Assembly (NCBI GenBank): GCA_015680905.1
Contig: CM027382.1
Location: 4,154,001 to 4,218,000 of the forward strand
Direction: 5' to 3'
Source: Coptis chinensis
Lineage: Eukaryota > Streptophyta > Magnoliopsida > Ranunculales > Ranunculaceae
Length of the DNA stretch: 64,000 nucleotides
Position 1 is the first letter of the stretch, and the number at the start of each line of letters is the position of its first letter. The translations under genes and the position numbers were made by a program. Shown one piece after another: positions 1 to 11,880 of this stretch. The notes beneath the pieces are model-generated. The model worked only from the letters and a program-made list of their open reading frames with translations. It made no database searches and had not been told where the DNA came from.

Positions 1-1640
1 GATTATCTTTCATCCGTGTAATACGGTCGTTTTAAAAAAAAAAAAAAGTTAGAAAGCTCAAAAACTGGGTTCACTAGGCCAAATCGGTGCAACACAGGTA
101 CGGTGCCCTTCCTTTACAAGCGTTACACCATATCATATTTTGCTAATATCTGAGTTCCGAATGTACCCGGCCAAACTAGATAAGGGCAGGTACGGTGCCC
201 TTCTTGTCCTTGCGCTGCACCGTATCATGTAGGTTAAAACCAGTTTTGAAATACTGGCGCCTTCTTCTTCTGTGTCGTGCTTTTGCAGATGACGAACTTC
301 TTCTTCAAGATACTTTTTGTTCCGATAAGATGACGTTGATTGGCATTATAAGAATAGAATACTGGATCCCTCTAATACTTTCCCACTATGCTACAAGAGT
401 AATATGGATAACATCATGGCAGCACCAGTTATCGGTTTGCACTTCCCAGGTGTACATTTGCCTCGGTGGAATACATGGGTAAAAGAGGCAGAAGATATAT
501 ATTGCCTAGCTATTCTTGCTACCGACGGACTTTCCATATTGGGCAGCTTTCAACAGCAAAACTATCATGTTGGTTTTGATTTGGCAAACCTACAAGTTTC
601 TTTCGATTTCATGTACTGCACAGATTAGCTCAGTAAATTTCCGTCTTGTGAATCTTTCATTTACAACTGCTTCCTTCTAAGAGTAATCAGCCTCTGTCGT
701 CACCAAGCTCGCATGCATCTGACTACCAATTTCGTTCGTTTTCAACACCTAACGAGCGAGCAATGAGAGCGATAGCTACTTTGTGTAGTTTATTTGCGTT
801 CCAACACGGCCGAACGTCTGATGAAGTCATAATCGTTACTGTATGTATGTTTGAGATTTCTTTTACAATTCATGCAAGGGTTATGGGGCTTACTCTAACA
901 AAACAATCGTGAGAGGCATGCGACGAAGAGCTGCTGTCAAAGATCGATCCCCGTTAAATCTTCTTTTCACCGCTGCTGTGAACTTGAACCCCTCTCAAGA
1001 CTTCGTCACCCAGACCTTGTTTCTCTACTGGATTGCTAATCTAAAAATAGCAAACTTTATCTCGTCTACAAATATTCTTAGATCTAGTCTGGTCTACGAG
1101 TACGGTTATATACTATTTCGTAGATAAAGTTTTACTGGGTGGATTCTTATCTAGTTCAGGGTGGCATACAGTTTTAGTCGCTCAAGTCTTCACCTTCGAC
1201 TCCAATTTGTATTTCACTTCTTTTTCTTCTTATTCGTACGGAATTGCCCCTACATATAATTTCAACGGTCTATACTAGTATCGCTATTCCGCTGGCATGC
1301 GTCGTCAGAATCAACTTTCATATTGTTCCGTTATGCGTTCGCTACAGTTTTTGGCAATCGAATTTTTTTGCAATTTTATTTCTGTGCATATTTTATCTTT
1401 TATTTTATATGTGCATTTTCGGTCATCTTTTATTTAACTACGTCATTGCATCCCGTATACGTTAATTTGACATTTTTTCATTTCCGATAATTCACGACTT
1501 TTTTCCGATTGTCCATTTTCCTATCGTTTACGTTCACACGACACTTTATTATACACTCCGCTTATTCTTTTATTATTTCAAGTTTTCCTTGAATTTTTCT
1601 TCTCTTCTTTGCCATGAGAACTTTGTTCGCATGACAAAGA
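1..1640. other. No gene recognised; possible retroelement interior
   Basis: I see no convincing coding region. The open frames here are short (75-95 codons), lack splice context and resemble no family I know. The sequence is moderately AT-rich and leads into a purine-rich tract and an LTR-like stretch at about 1650, so it may be the 3' untranslated interior of a retroelement whose body lies left of the window. That is inference from position only. Confidence 0.3.
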
Positions 1641-1649
1641 GGGGGCGGT

Positions 1650-2049
1650 GTTTCGACCCCCACCTACGTGGCAAACGTCCATTAGTAGGGGTCTCTATTT
1701 TATTCATTTAATCAACAGGGCTAAAGCCCAATTCGCAATATCATGGATCAATGTACAGGCCCATTAACTCATGTGTCTAAGGCTGAACCTTAGCCACATG
1801 GCTTGCCACCAATATACGTTGATTTATGTCCAGATTCATTTCTTATCAAAGAGATAGTTATCAGTTGACAGTTATACTCTATCACAATTACTCAAGATAC
1901 AAGATTACTTGAGCTACAAGGACTTTCTACTCTACCTATATAAATACCACATTATTTTTCATAAGGAACTACGTTGAAACTTGATCCCTATAGAATAGAT
2001 CTTGGGTACGTAGGCAGCCATTATTTGGTTCAGTTTCATCTCCCCCAAC
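1650..2049 (+). mobile_element. LTR-like fossil (plant gypsy-type LTR suspected)
   Basis: A purine tract (AAAGAGGGGGCGG) just before 1650 looks like a polypurine tract, and the following stretch begins TGTTTCGACC. Inside lie a TATA-like CTATATAAATACC near 1935-1950 and the phrase GGGTACGTAGGCAGCC near 2004-2020, which I associate with the U5 part of some plant gypsy LTRs. A plausible end is ...CCCAACA near 2049. No tRNA primer site is seen after it, so a 3' or solo LTR fits best. The partner LTR and any target duplication would lie outside the window, so the call is tentative. Confidence 0.35.
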
Positions 2050-2114
2050 ATCAAATTCCTCTGTTTCTTAGTGCATTCTTTACCATTGCTCTCGTTGTGT
2101 TGAAGCAGTTTACT

Positions 2115-2535
2115 GCCGAAACAATTAGTTTCACGCATTTGCATCATGTTTCCAATTTATAGTTTATTTTTTTTAGGTTAGTTCAATACAGTTGCATCCA
2201 GTTTCTGATTTCCCATTAATTTAATCTCTGAGGGTTAGTTCAATGCATTTGCATCCAGTTTCTGACTTCCCGACAATTATTTTTTTATGTTAGTTCGATA
2301 TATTTGCATCCCAGTTTTAATTTTCTGCTAATTATTCTTTGAGGTTAGTTTAATGCAGTTGTATCCATATTTCAATTGTCCATTAATTACTTTTTATGAT
2401 TAGTTTAATGCTTGCATGTGCATCTAATTTCCGATTTCCCGTTAAATATTATTTGAGGTTCGATGCGTTTGCATCTAGTTTTCTGTTTCTTGTTAATTGT
2501 TCTTTGACGTTAGTTTCATGCGCGCAGTATTATAT
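2115..2535 (+). repeat. Remnant of a 55-bp tandem repeat array (about 7 units)
   Basis: Units of about 55 bp recur with the core GTTAGTTCAATGCAGTTGCA, then CCAGTTTCCGATTTCCCG and TTAATTATTCTTTGAGG. Copies are diverged by substitutions and small indels. The same unit forms much longer arrays at 47510-48930 and 49440-50395, and this remnant matches the right-hand end of the latter unit by unit. It begins abruptly near 2115, just right of an LTR-like stretch, suggesting the array was cut by an insertion. Confidence 0.8.
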
Positions 2536-3505
2536 ATTTTTTAAAATATTTGTCATTATTGGTTTGCCGTTATTTTATTTTATTTTTTTCATTTGCTATT
2601 ATATATTTTGTTATGTTATTTTTTGTATAATTTAATTTTACACATGTAATTTGTTTTGGTTTGGTTTGGTATATAATTTATTTAAGCCAAACGTCCACTT
2701 TAACTAAATCAATAGTTATATAATTTATTTAAGTCAACGTCCACTTTAACTGAATCTCGTTATTCCGCTAAAATTGGAAATTATAAAATTTAGAAATTTA
2801 ATTGGAATATGTCATAATTATTGTAGCCTGTGGTTTTTGAAATCCTTAACTATGACCAAATGTCTAAATCCCACAGTGGATGGCACATTAAATTGATCCA
2901 CCTTTATTTGTTAGGCCCATATATATGGTGCATACAATATAATTTTATTTGTTTTTGGTGTACACTGTTACTTATTTTATGATTAGTTTACTTTTTTTAC
3001 TTTTTTCCCAGTCACATGTGTGGTTAACAAATGCATAAAGTAAATGTTCAAACAACTCAATTAATTTTTTCATTTGTTCTTTCATAGTTTCATTATCATT
3101 TTTTAGAAAGAAATTTTGTTATGTTAAACTTCACCTGAGATTAGTGTGAAAACTATTCTTTGTGGCGTAAGGGTTTTAGGAAAATTGTTTTTGGTTGAAA
3201 ATATTGTTTTTAACAATTTAGTTTTTTGTCTCATTTTTTTATCCCGTAATTAACTATATTGTTTAGGAAAAGTTGGAGATTCTGTGAAACTCTATATGGG
3301 ATTGTTTTTTTATTTATATCCTATTTTTTCGTAATTAGTAATAGAGTTTAGAAAAACCTGTGAGTACTCCAAAAAAAAATATTGGTGAGGGTATAGCTAT
3401 AATATATATCTAAGGATTTTGAATTCCTTTTTTTTCGTAATTAGTATTAGAGTTTACAAAAAATTAGAGACTCTGTGAAGCCTTGAAAAATATAGCCAAG
3501 AGAGT
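2536..3505 (+). repeat. Flank block B, copy 1 (also at 50396-51362)
   Basis: This ~1-kb AT-rich non-coding block follows the 55-bp units and is collinear with 50396-51362. Both copies run through CACATGTA...TTTGTTTTGGTTTG, TATATAATTTATTTAAG, CTAAATCCCACAGTGGATG, GGCCCATATATATGGTGCAT-like text and CTTGAAAAATA. The similarity ends near 3505. It has no long ORF. The shared array-plus-flank structure says both copies belong to one larger repeat family, possibly the 3' part of a transposable element. The family is not identified. Confidence 0.75.
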
Positions 3506-3540
3506 ATAGTTATAATATATATCTAAGAAAAAATTAGGTT

Positions 3541-3767
3541 CTAATTATAAAAAAACCCAGTCCACCCGGTTCAAACTGAGGTCATTGGTTCGAAACGGTT
3601 TGGGTTTGGAATCAAGAAAAAGTATTTGGTTTGGTTTTGGATCTCTAACTCAAATATCCATTCAAGCTCGGCCCAGTTGTAGATCTACCTTGTTGAAAAG
3701 TAAGCGGATCGGAATGGTTTAGGATTTGCATATATCCGGACCGATCCAACCCATTGCCAGCCCTATA
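3541..3767. repeat. Short dispersed element ending in a CCCATTGCCAGCCCTA motif
   Basis: The end of this stretch (ATCCAACCCATTGCCAGCCC) resembles the end of the intronic repeat at 17725-18116 (CGATCCATTGACAGCCCTAC), and both contain runs of GGTTTGGGTTTGG/CCGAACC-type sequence. In plants such ends (reverse complement TAGGGCTGTCAATGG) often belong to non-autonomous hAT-like elements. No clear terminal inverted repeat or target duplication was found, so this may be a fragment. Confidence 0.3.
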
Positions 3768-4134
3768 CATGAGAGGCCTCATCACTTATATTTATAGATG
3801 AATAATAGAAATTAACCCTAGAATTAGAAGAGACTCAAGATCGAAACAGGTCCATCCAGTACATATAAGTCACCCTATTCTCGTCCACTGCCAATCACCT
3901 TCTACGACACCAAATCCTCAAAAACACAATAAGAGAGATAAAATGTTACATTGCAGTTTACATCTCTGGTAAGTTTACTAGCTGAAATAAGATAGGTGGT
4001 CAACTTAGGGACATTAAAAACATGAGCATGTCTTCAGTGTGCATGATGTATGGGTATGCAGGAATGAGGACCTTTGGATCAGTACTTCTTTGTTGAAATA
4101 CCCCCTCATCTCTGTGTGTGAGTGGCCCATATTC
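3768..4134. other. Non-coding gap, nothing recognised
   Basis: I see no gene or named repeat here. The stretch leads into the copia-type fossil to its right and may be further decayed sequence of that element. Confidence 0.35.
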
Positions 4135-5500
4135 ATCCTCACTTTCTCTCTCTTGCGCACCCTAGATTTACCCTAAAAACATTAGGTAATGAAAGGGAAT
4201 TAGTAACTGGGATACAACCGTTCCCTGCAATAGGTGTCTCAACCCCATTGGCAAGACGAATTGTTTGTTTCCAAGAACTAGATGCATAAGTCCGAAAAAG
4301 AGAGGGCATACTCATATTATCAGTGGCACCCAAATCAACAATCCATAGTGAATTCTGTGAGGCAAAAGCACTATTGGCAGATGCAAAATTACCTACATAA
4401 AATGTCCCGAGTTGAGAAGACAGAGAGAGAAACTATCAGAACCTGTTGATCTCGTCTGGAGAAAGAGTACTATAAGCAGAAGACTCTAGTGTATTAGAGG
4501 AGTAGATAGGTGTGCTGAGGGTGGGCTGAGATGATCAGTGTAGCTTAGGACCAGGAGGACGTCCGTGCAATGCATAACATGTTGCCTTTACATGCCCAAA
4601 TTTTCCACAATGCTCACAGTGCTTCTTTGACAAGAATTATATTACCAGGAGCCACTGGTAGTGGCAAAATAAAGACTGGGTATGGTAGTGGTGCCTAGAA
4701 AGTCAGTGGAGGAATTGACGTACTGTGGTGACGGATAAGCATAACAGACTGCCATAACAAAAGTCTCAGACAGAAGACCAGGAGCATGAGGCATAGGCGT
4801 TCGACGACTCTAATAAGAGAGATAATAGGCATGTGCTTCCTCGAGAGTTGGGAATGGATGATTGTCAAGCGATGAACAACAACATACTCAAACTCAGGTT
4901 AAGCCCAGCAAGAAACTAAAATACTCGATTCTTCTTTACAATCTTTGCATAAGTCTTTGTTGCATTAGTTGGCCATTCAATAAAACTATTATAATGAGAT
5001 AATTCTTCCCAACGAGATCGAAGTCTCACATAGTACGCCCTAAGAGATTGAGTACCCTGTTTGAAATTTCCAATTTCATCAATTCGTTGGAAAGTTGAAA
5101 AGTCCTTGCATTATTTTGTCTCTGAGAGTATATTGTACGAAGATATTCCCAAATAAGATATGCAGTGTCTGTAAACAAATAGCCAGCAGAAATCGTTGGT
5201 TGCATAAAATTAATTAACCAAGTCATCACCATAGAATCATTTGAGAACCACTTAGCATACTTCGGATCAATTTCTATAAGTACATTTTCTTTGCCTAGAA
5301 GAAATCATATCTTTCCATGACCTCCAACAAACAGTTTTACAGACTGTGCCCATCGAACATAGTTCAATGCAAGCTATCTAATAGTTGTGAGGTAATTTTC
5401 AGATTCGAATTATCATGAATATAGTAGAAGGATTGGGCATCTTCACCGATTCCAACTGAAGTATTAGTCGAGATATTAGACGCATGCCTAGTAACCATCT
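4135..5500 (-). mobile_element. Ty1/copia fossil: gag and protease region
   Basis: Read on the minus strand, this stretch contains three parts in copia order. First is a Gag-like region (about 5500-5030) with an NYLT...W-type start and text such as IWEYLRTIYSQ. Next is a CCHC-like zinc knuckle with GHVKATCYALHGRPPG near 4550-4625. Last is a protease-like region (about 4340-4140) with SGATDNMS-type and NVFRVN motifs. The order gag, knuckle, protease is diagnostic of Ty1/copia. It is clearly broken, with many breaks, and no LTRs were recognised. It looks considerably older than the copia element at 7377-11824, and it is probably a different family because the strand and gag/pol content differ. 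Confidence 0.7.
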
Positions 5501-6343
5501 CGATTAAATAATTACCTCAAAAATAATAAACATATCTGAGATTCATATCAACATGTATCGTATCTCACGACTGAAAAACAAAGGAAAAAAAAAAAAAATT
5601 AAGTTGCGCGCTTCTTAATTAATTGTAAAACTCGTTATCATTATTAATTAAAAAATTCACTTCAACCAACAAAAAAAAAAAAATAGGTTGCCATCAGAAC
5701 AACGTTAGCAGAGAAACAGATATATTTTTCGTTCGTCAAATAAGAGAAATATTCGTCGTTCTTCAAATAAGAGAAAAAACATAAAGAACGGCAGAAGCGT
5801 CAATTAGTCCAAAATACAACTGTATTCAATTTACGTAAAGAAGAGATTAATCACACCAATGCAACAGCTACTATTACTATGTACCGTGTAAGTAATAAGA
5901 AATATCGTATATAATGGGATCATTATATCCACCTTCGTATATATAAATCCACCATTGTAAACGACTGTATTCAGTTTACTTAAAACTTAGAAGATGACGG
6001 TGTCTTAATTATCGGGTACGTACTAACTGCTAACTACGATGATAATTATCTTTTTTCTTATGGCTAGTCAGCCAGAGATGTAACCCTGCTCCAATGAGAA
6101 ATTGTAGTTAAATTAAGATTCGAGCAACAAGAAACATTCCTTCAATAAATACTGCAAACACTTTCAGATTCATCACCAATTAAATCTAAAAAAAAAAAAA
6201 AAATGGTTCCATTTAAAACATAGATGCATGTCAAGTCGTGCAATTTCATCCTTTGCTGCAGCTCCAGTCCCAATGACAAGAAGATACTTCTTTTAGGATA
6301 AATCTTAGTCGCCTCTGCCAACACAACCAAAGGAAATGACATA
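5501..6343. other. Non-coding gap between a fossil and a small gene
   Basis: The stretch is AT-rich with several poly(A) runs and a short imperfect duplication near 5735-5785 (CGTTCGTCAAATAAGAGA and a sister copy). It probably includes the 3' untranslated region of the minus-strand gene ending at 6344. Nothing else was recognised. Confidence 0.4.
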
Positions 6344-7016
6344 TTAAAAACAAGAATGTTTGCAAATGAAATAAGCATATGTAGTCAAGAGAATTACGAA
6401 GTAGTAATTTAAATTCTTCCGTTGTTTTGTATCCAGTGTCGCTATATGTTCATATTTCCATCCCTTTCGTCTTGGTGAACTGAATATAGGCCAGCTGAAC
6501 CATTTTTCTCGCAAAGGTCTCCATCTCCACTGGTTAGTTATCATTTCACAGCACAACAACTATCAGAAATAAATTTCAAAGCCAAATAATATTGCGCAAA
6601 TTTTATAAATACTAAATACCATTTGGATAATCAGTTAATTCACGTACGTCACTTACCTTGGGGCTGGATCCAAAATTTCTTCTAGGCACGTCGGTTTTTT
6701 GTGATCCATGAATACTTCTCAACTTTCGAGCATAGGCAAGAAGCTGTGCCTTTCGATCATAGCCATATCTTGACGACGATGGTGATCCCATTACATTATT
6801 ATTATTATAGAAGCATTGTTTGCGCGTAATCTCTTGCCCTGAACTGAACTTCTTACATTGACGACGTGGTGGTGCTGATTCGACGTAGAACGTGATGATA
6901 ACCCCATTCTTGTTGTTGGTGGGTCTCTCTGATTTAGTGTTCTTTCCATCTCTCACTGCCTTGTTTTTTACATCAACCATGGAACTAAACTTGTTGCTCT
7001 TGTTCCCTTGTTTCAT
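6344..7016 (-). CDS. Small two-exon protein of unknown function (181 aa)
   Basis: I do not recognise this family. Two exons fit exactly: 7016-6657 (120 codons from an ATG, starting MKQGNKSNKFSSMVDVKNKA) and 6529-6344 (61 codons plus stop), separated by a 127-nt intron with donor AAG|GTAAGT and an acceptor ending in CCAG, both phase 0. The protein is basic. It has an N-terminal Lys/Asn/Ser-rich part, a YGYDRKAQLLAYARKLR segment at residues ~85-101 that looks helical, and a Trp/Arg-rich C-terminal part right after the splice (WRWRPLREKWFSWP, then SSPRRKGWKYE). The Trp-rich segment crosses the splice in frame, which argues for a real gene. A longer upstream open frame (to 7229) exists but reads like 5' flank. 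It could be a decayed gene, because it sits between two retroelements. Confidence 0.5.
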
Positions 7017-7371
7017 TCTCCCAGTAATTATTTGATTTAGTGAACCAAATTGAAGATGAAGATATGCATCAATGCATGTCATGTAAAGTAGGAAATTCAG
7101 GTGTAACAAACAAATTTGACAATTTTGTTTCCGCCTTTCTCCCCTCTTCCATAATATGCCTACACTTGTCCAGCATTTGTCCAGCATTAATAGTAGAAGA
7201 ACTAGATATTTGAAGAATTGAAAATACAAGGAAGCTTTTGCAGCTGTACAAAAAAAAATTACCCAATTCCTATTTGAAAAATAATATCACCTGATCCTGG
7301 ATTAAATGTTCTCAACTATCCTTATCTGACAATGGTATATTTCCAAAATACACATGGAACATCACGGGGCA
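7017..7371. promoter_or_regulatory. 5' flank of the 6344-7016 gene
   Basis: About 355 bp separate the predicted ATG from the copia insertion at 7377. An open frame continues through part of it, so the true start or an extra 5' exon could lie here. No clear TATA box was fixed. The copia element sits where the promoter of this gene would be. Confidence 0.3.
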
Positions 7372-7376
7372 ATATT

Positions 7377-7600
7377 TGTTGGAATCTCTATGAGTATTTT
7401 CCAAATACTAGTGTTTGTGCAAAGTGGAGGAGATGAACACTTTAGTACATTGTGGATAGTCCCACATTGGTTAACCACCACTAGCTAGTGAGGTATATGA
7501 GGAATTGAACAAAAATACCATATTATTGGCTGTGGTGTCACAAGTGTCCATAGAGGGGATCCAATAGGTACTAACTAGAGAAATAGAAAAAGAACTAGGT
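7377..7600 (+). repeat. 5' LTR of the copia element
   Basis: This matches the 3' LTR (11073 onward) closely at its start, including TTGTGGATAGTCCCACATTGG and CCACTAGC...GTGAGGTATATGAGG, and again around GTGTCCATAGAG. It begins directly after the left ATATT duplication. Its inner boundary is only approximate. Confidence 0.75.
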
Positions 7601-10600
7601 ACTAGATTTTTCGCGCCCGTGGTGATGGGCCTTCTCATAAGGCAAGAAGATGAAAAGGTTATGGGGAAAACCTTTTGGCGTCAAGGTGACTTTTGAGAGT
7701 TGACAAGGAAAACCTTCGGACTTAAGAATGAGGGTTTTGTTGGGAAAGGTTATTGTCGGGAAAATAAGGTGACTTTTGGTGACAAGTTCATTCGACCAAG
7801 AATTGGGTTTTGTTGAATGTCTTTTGATTCGACAACATTATTATTAATAAGAATGAATCTGTTTCTGCTTACTTGCTTGACTCTTTTAATATATGGCATG
7901 GTAGACTAGGACATGTGAATGTTCAGTATATGAAAAGGATGAAAGCATGTGGTTTATTGTCTGATATTTCTGATTTTTCTAATAATAAATGTGAGATATA
8001 TATGTGCTGAGACTAAAGCCACAAAGAAACCTTGCAGAACTGTTTCTAGAGATAAAACTGGATTGCTAACTCTTATTCATACGGATTTGGGTGAATTCAG
8101 AAGTATCATGTCTAGAGGGGGGAAGTTTTATTATATTACATTCATAGATGACTTCTCTAGGTACACCATGGTATATTTACTTAGAAACAAGCATGAGGGT
8201 GAGGTGAGATGTTTTCAAGTACAAAGTCGAAGTTGAAAACCAAATTTTAATTATAAGATTAAAGGAGTTCGGTCTGATAAGGGGTGGAGAATATGAGTCT
8301 AACCCCTTCCAGGACTTTTGTGACAAGAATGGCATTATTCATGAGACTACTCCACCATACTCTCCTGAGTCAAATGGAGTAGCCGAACGAAAAAACAGAA
8401 CACTAAAAGAGATGATGAATGTTATGCTTGTAAGTTCTAGAGCTTCCCTGAACTTGTGGTGGGAAGCAATCTTATTTGTTTGCCATATACAGAATAGGAT
8501 ACCTAACAAGAAAACAGAGAATAAGACACCATATGAATTATGGAAAGGTCATGTACCTAACCTGAAATACTTCAAAATGTAGAGTGTATTGCTAAGGTTC
8601 TTGTGAACGAACCTAAAAAGAGAAAATTGGGACCTAGAACTGTTGATTGTATGTTCATTGGTTATGCTCATAATAGTGCTGCATATAGATTTTTAGTAGT
8701 AAAATCTGATAATAACCTTATCGATGCTAACACTATTATAGAGAGTAAAAATGTTGATTTCTTTGAGAATTTGTTTCCTTTGAAAATTGGCATTGAGAGG
8801 TTAGTTGCTCCTAGTGAACAAACAATCAACAGATCCTGAAATTTCTGAACAAGAAATTCGGAAGAGTAAAAGAGATAGAAAATCCACCAATTTTGGTGAT
8901 GACTTTTACACGTTTCTTCTTGATAATGATCCTGTGACGTATAATGAGGCAATCAGTTCTTGATCGAGATGCACCTTTTTGGAAGGATGCTATAAACTCA
9001 AAACTAGATTCGATTATAGCTAATCACACATGGGAGATAGTTGATCTACCTCCTGGGGCGAAACCTATACGTTACAAGTGGATCTTCAAAAAGAAACTTA
9101 AGCTAGATGGTTCCATTAAAAAATACAAGGTTAGACTAGTAGTCAAGGGATTTTCCCAGAAAAAAGGCATTGACTATTTTGATACTTATGCTCCTGTAAC
9201 TAGAATTTCTTCTATAAGAGTTCTAATGACTCTCGCTACTATTCATAATTTATTTATTCATCAAATGGATGTAAAAACTGCATTTTTGAATGGTGATCTT
9301 GATGAAGAAATATATATGATGCAGCCTGAGGGTATTATAGTACCAGGGAATGAGCAAAAAGTATGCAAATTGGTTAAGTCTTTATATGGGTTGAAACAAG
9401 CGCCAAAACAATGGCATGAAAAGTTTGACAATGTCATGATGTCTAATGGATATCACATAAATGATGCTGATAAATGTATTTACTTTAAATCTTTTGATGT
9501 GAATATATATGTGATTATCTTTCTATATGTGGATAACATGTTAATCATGAGTCCTAGCCTTGATGTTGTGAGAAACACCAAGATGTTCTTATCCTCCCAA
9601 TTTGAAATGAAAGATTTGGGAGAAGCTGATGTGATTCTTGGAATCAAAATTATCAGAAATAGTGATGGTTATACGCTTTCACAAGAGCATTATGTTGAGA
9701 AGTTTTTGAAGAAGTTTAACTTTTATGATAGTAAGCCCCGCGGTCGACACCTTATGAGGCAACTAGTGAACCCGAGGAAAAATGATCAACATAGTGTCCT
9801 TCAGTCTAAATATGCCCAAATTATTGGTAGTCTCATGTACTTGATGAATTGCACTAGACCGACATTGCTTATACAGTTAGCAGGTTAAGCAGATACACTC
9901 ATTGTCCTAGCCAGGAACATTGGAGTGCGTTAGAGAGACTAGCCAAGTACTTGAGAGGAACAATGAATTATGGCATACGGTTTAGACAAACTCCACTTGT
10001 GATAGAGGGTTATTGTGATGTAAATTGGATATCTGATTCTCATGATATCAAGTCCACTAGTGGTTATATATTCACCCTAGGTGGAGGTGCAGTCGCTTGG
10101 AAATCTTCTAAGCAGACCTTGATAGCTCGTTCAACCATGGAGTCCGAGCTTATTGCTTTAGATAAAGCAAGTGTTGAGGCTGGGTGGCTTAGAAACCTCT
10201 TGGCAGATCTTCCTATTGGTACAAATCGCTTCCAATTGCATTCTATGCATTGCGGATTTGTCGGGCCGCAATAGCAAAGGCAAAGAGCAAATTGTATAAT
10301 GGGAAAAGTAGGCATATCCGTGCGAGACTACGATCTATAATTTCTTCTTTGGAATCTGGAGTTGTGGCTCTAGATTATGTGAGGTCAGAGTTAAATTTGG
10401 CCGATCCTCTGACAAAACCACTTAATAGGAGACAAGTGGTTGAAACGTCGAGGGGGATGGGACTTTTGCCTTAGATAGAGGGCGACACTGACGGCAACCC
10501 CACCTATGTGATTGGAGATCCCATGAAGTAAGTTCAAAGGGAAAAACAAGTCACCTCGTCGCTCTGGTATGCTATTGTCTTTCTTTGAGACGTCCCACCC

Positions 10601-11072
10601 TATGACTAGATAGCATTTTTTGTATACTTTGTATAACTTGAATCCATAGTCCATTTTTTTTTATGAGATAGTGTATTTTAACTACAATGTACACTTGATG
10701 GATATCCACCTATGTGAATGTAGAACTGGGTCGGTTCTTATGAATATTCAGGCAAGTATTCTAGAGCATTCATGGAACACAGGCAGCGCAGGGGCCAAAA
10801 AGCGCAACACCGCAAAACAAGCATATAATGAAAAGCAATGTGGGTGCATGTGATCTATTTTACTATAAGGGAATGTTGGTTCAAAGATTTTTTAATCCAC
10901 CACTTTCACGTATTATAAGACATGTTACCCTATGACTGGTTCAAGCCCGTAAAGCACCAGTATCTTATGCATTGTTTTTTCGATTCTCTCTGACATTTCG
11001 TTAACCCATTTCTTTTGTAATATCCTATTCCAAAATAGTGGGGGACTATTAGTATTTTGAAATAGTGGGGGT

Positions 11073-11824
11073 TGTTGGAATCTCTATGAGTATTTCAAAA
11101 TACTAGTGTGTGTGTGCAAAGTGGAAGAGATGAACTAAGAGTGTTCTCTCCACTTTAGTGCATTGTGGATAGTCCCACATTGGTTAACCACCACTAGCAA
11201 GTGAGGTATATGAGGAATTCCTCTACCATAAGGGTGTGCCCTTAGGGTAGAAATGCTTTTGTGTTAGGAGGGAGGACTCACCCAAAGCCACGCGCCCGCC
11301 CGCACCGCACCGAGTCGCGTCGTGTCGGGTCAGGTTCGGGCTTGGCTTGGGCTTGGGCTTACTGTCTAGTGGGTAGTGGCTAACTAAAAGCCTAATACCT
11401 TATCAGTTTGTGAAACCGACTTCGAGCAGTCCTTCTCACATTTTGAAACCAGCTACCTCCTCTATATAAACATTGTTGTGTGTCCATAGAGAGGATCCAA
11501 TCCAGAACTAGAGAAACAGAACTCGTGACAGCCCTTCATCACACCCCACACAAAATCAGAGAAATAGAACCTCATCCTATTCTTCTTCTCTTCTTCCTGT
11601 TAGCCGCCAGAGAGAGTTATATTGATGTTCTATAGGGTAGTCTGTTCTAGTGCAAAGCCAGGCTGTTGTTAACCATTGAATCCTGTGAGGAAGACGCCAC
11701 TGTTGCCTTTCTACACTATTGGAAAGGGCAAAATCTTTCCTTAAGGACAGCCTAATCCGCACCTTGGTTATTACCTATTATTCTGTCCTTGTCTCTTTAT
11801 TGTTTTCTTTATCAGCATATAACA
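11073..11824 (+). repeat. 3' LTR of the copia element (752 bp)
   Basis: It begins TGTTGGAATC directly after a purine-rich tract and ends TATAACA just before the right ATATT duplication. A TATA-like CTCTATATAAAC near 11460 is the likely promoter of the LTR. It contains a GC-rich stretch (about 11285-11360) unusual for this window. Confidence 0.85.
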
Positions 11825-11880
11825 ATATTCAGTGTAAGAACGAAAGACCAGATAAACTTGTGTTTTTTAAAACAAATAAT

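Larger units (their letters stand above)
7377..11824 (+). mobile_element. Ty1/copia LTR retrotransposon (broken) with 5-bp target duplication
   Basis: The element starts TGTTGGAATCTCTATGAG at 7377 and ends ...TATAACA at 11824, and is flanked on both sides by ATATT (7372-7376 and 11825-11829), a clean 5-bp target-site duplication. A G-rich polypurine-like tract (AAATAGTGGGGG) precedes the 3' LTR. Parts in order: GAG-pre-integrase and integrase core (about 7880-8600, with HGRLGH-like and FITFIDDFSRY-like text), reverse transcriptase (about 8944-9890, including KWIFKKKLK, QMDVKTAFLNG, SLYGLKQAPKQWH) and RNase H (about 9950-10475). The order integrase before RT defines Ty1/copia. The element is broken, with several breaks, and is incomplete toward its 5' side. 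The matching parts of the two LTRs differ only at a few percent of sites by eye, so insertion was probably within the last few million years. Confidence 0.9.

Noticed and set aside
1-1640. Protein-coding gene at the left edge
   Set aside because: Frames are short and overlapping, without family motifs or splice sites.
6612-7229. Single 205-codon frame read as one exon
   Set aside because: The upstream 71 codons look like flank and the last 14 codons follow a perfect AAG|GTAAGT donor, so the two-exon model from 7016 is better.
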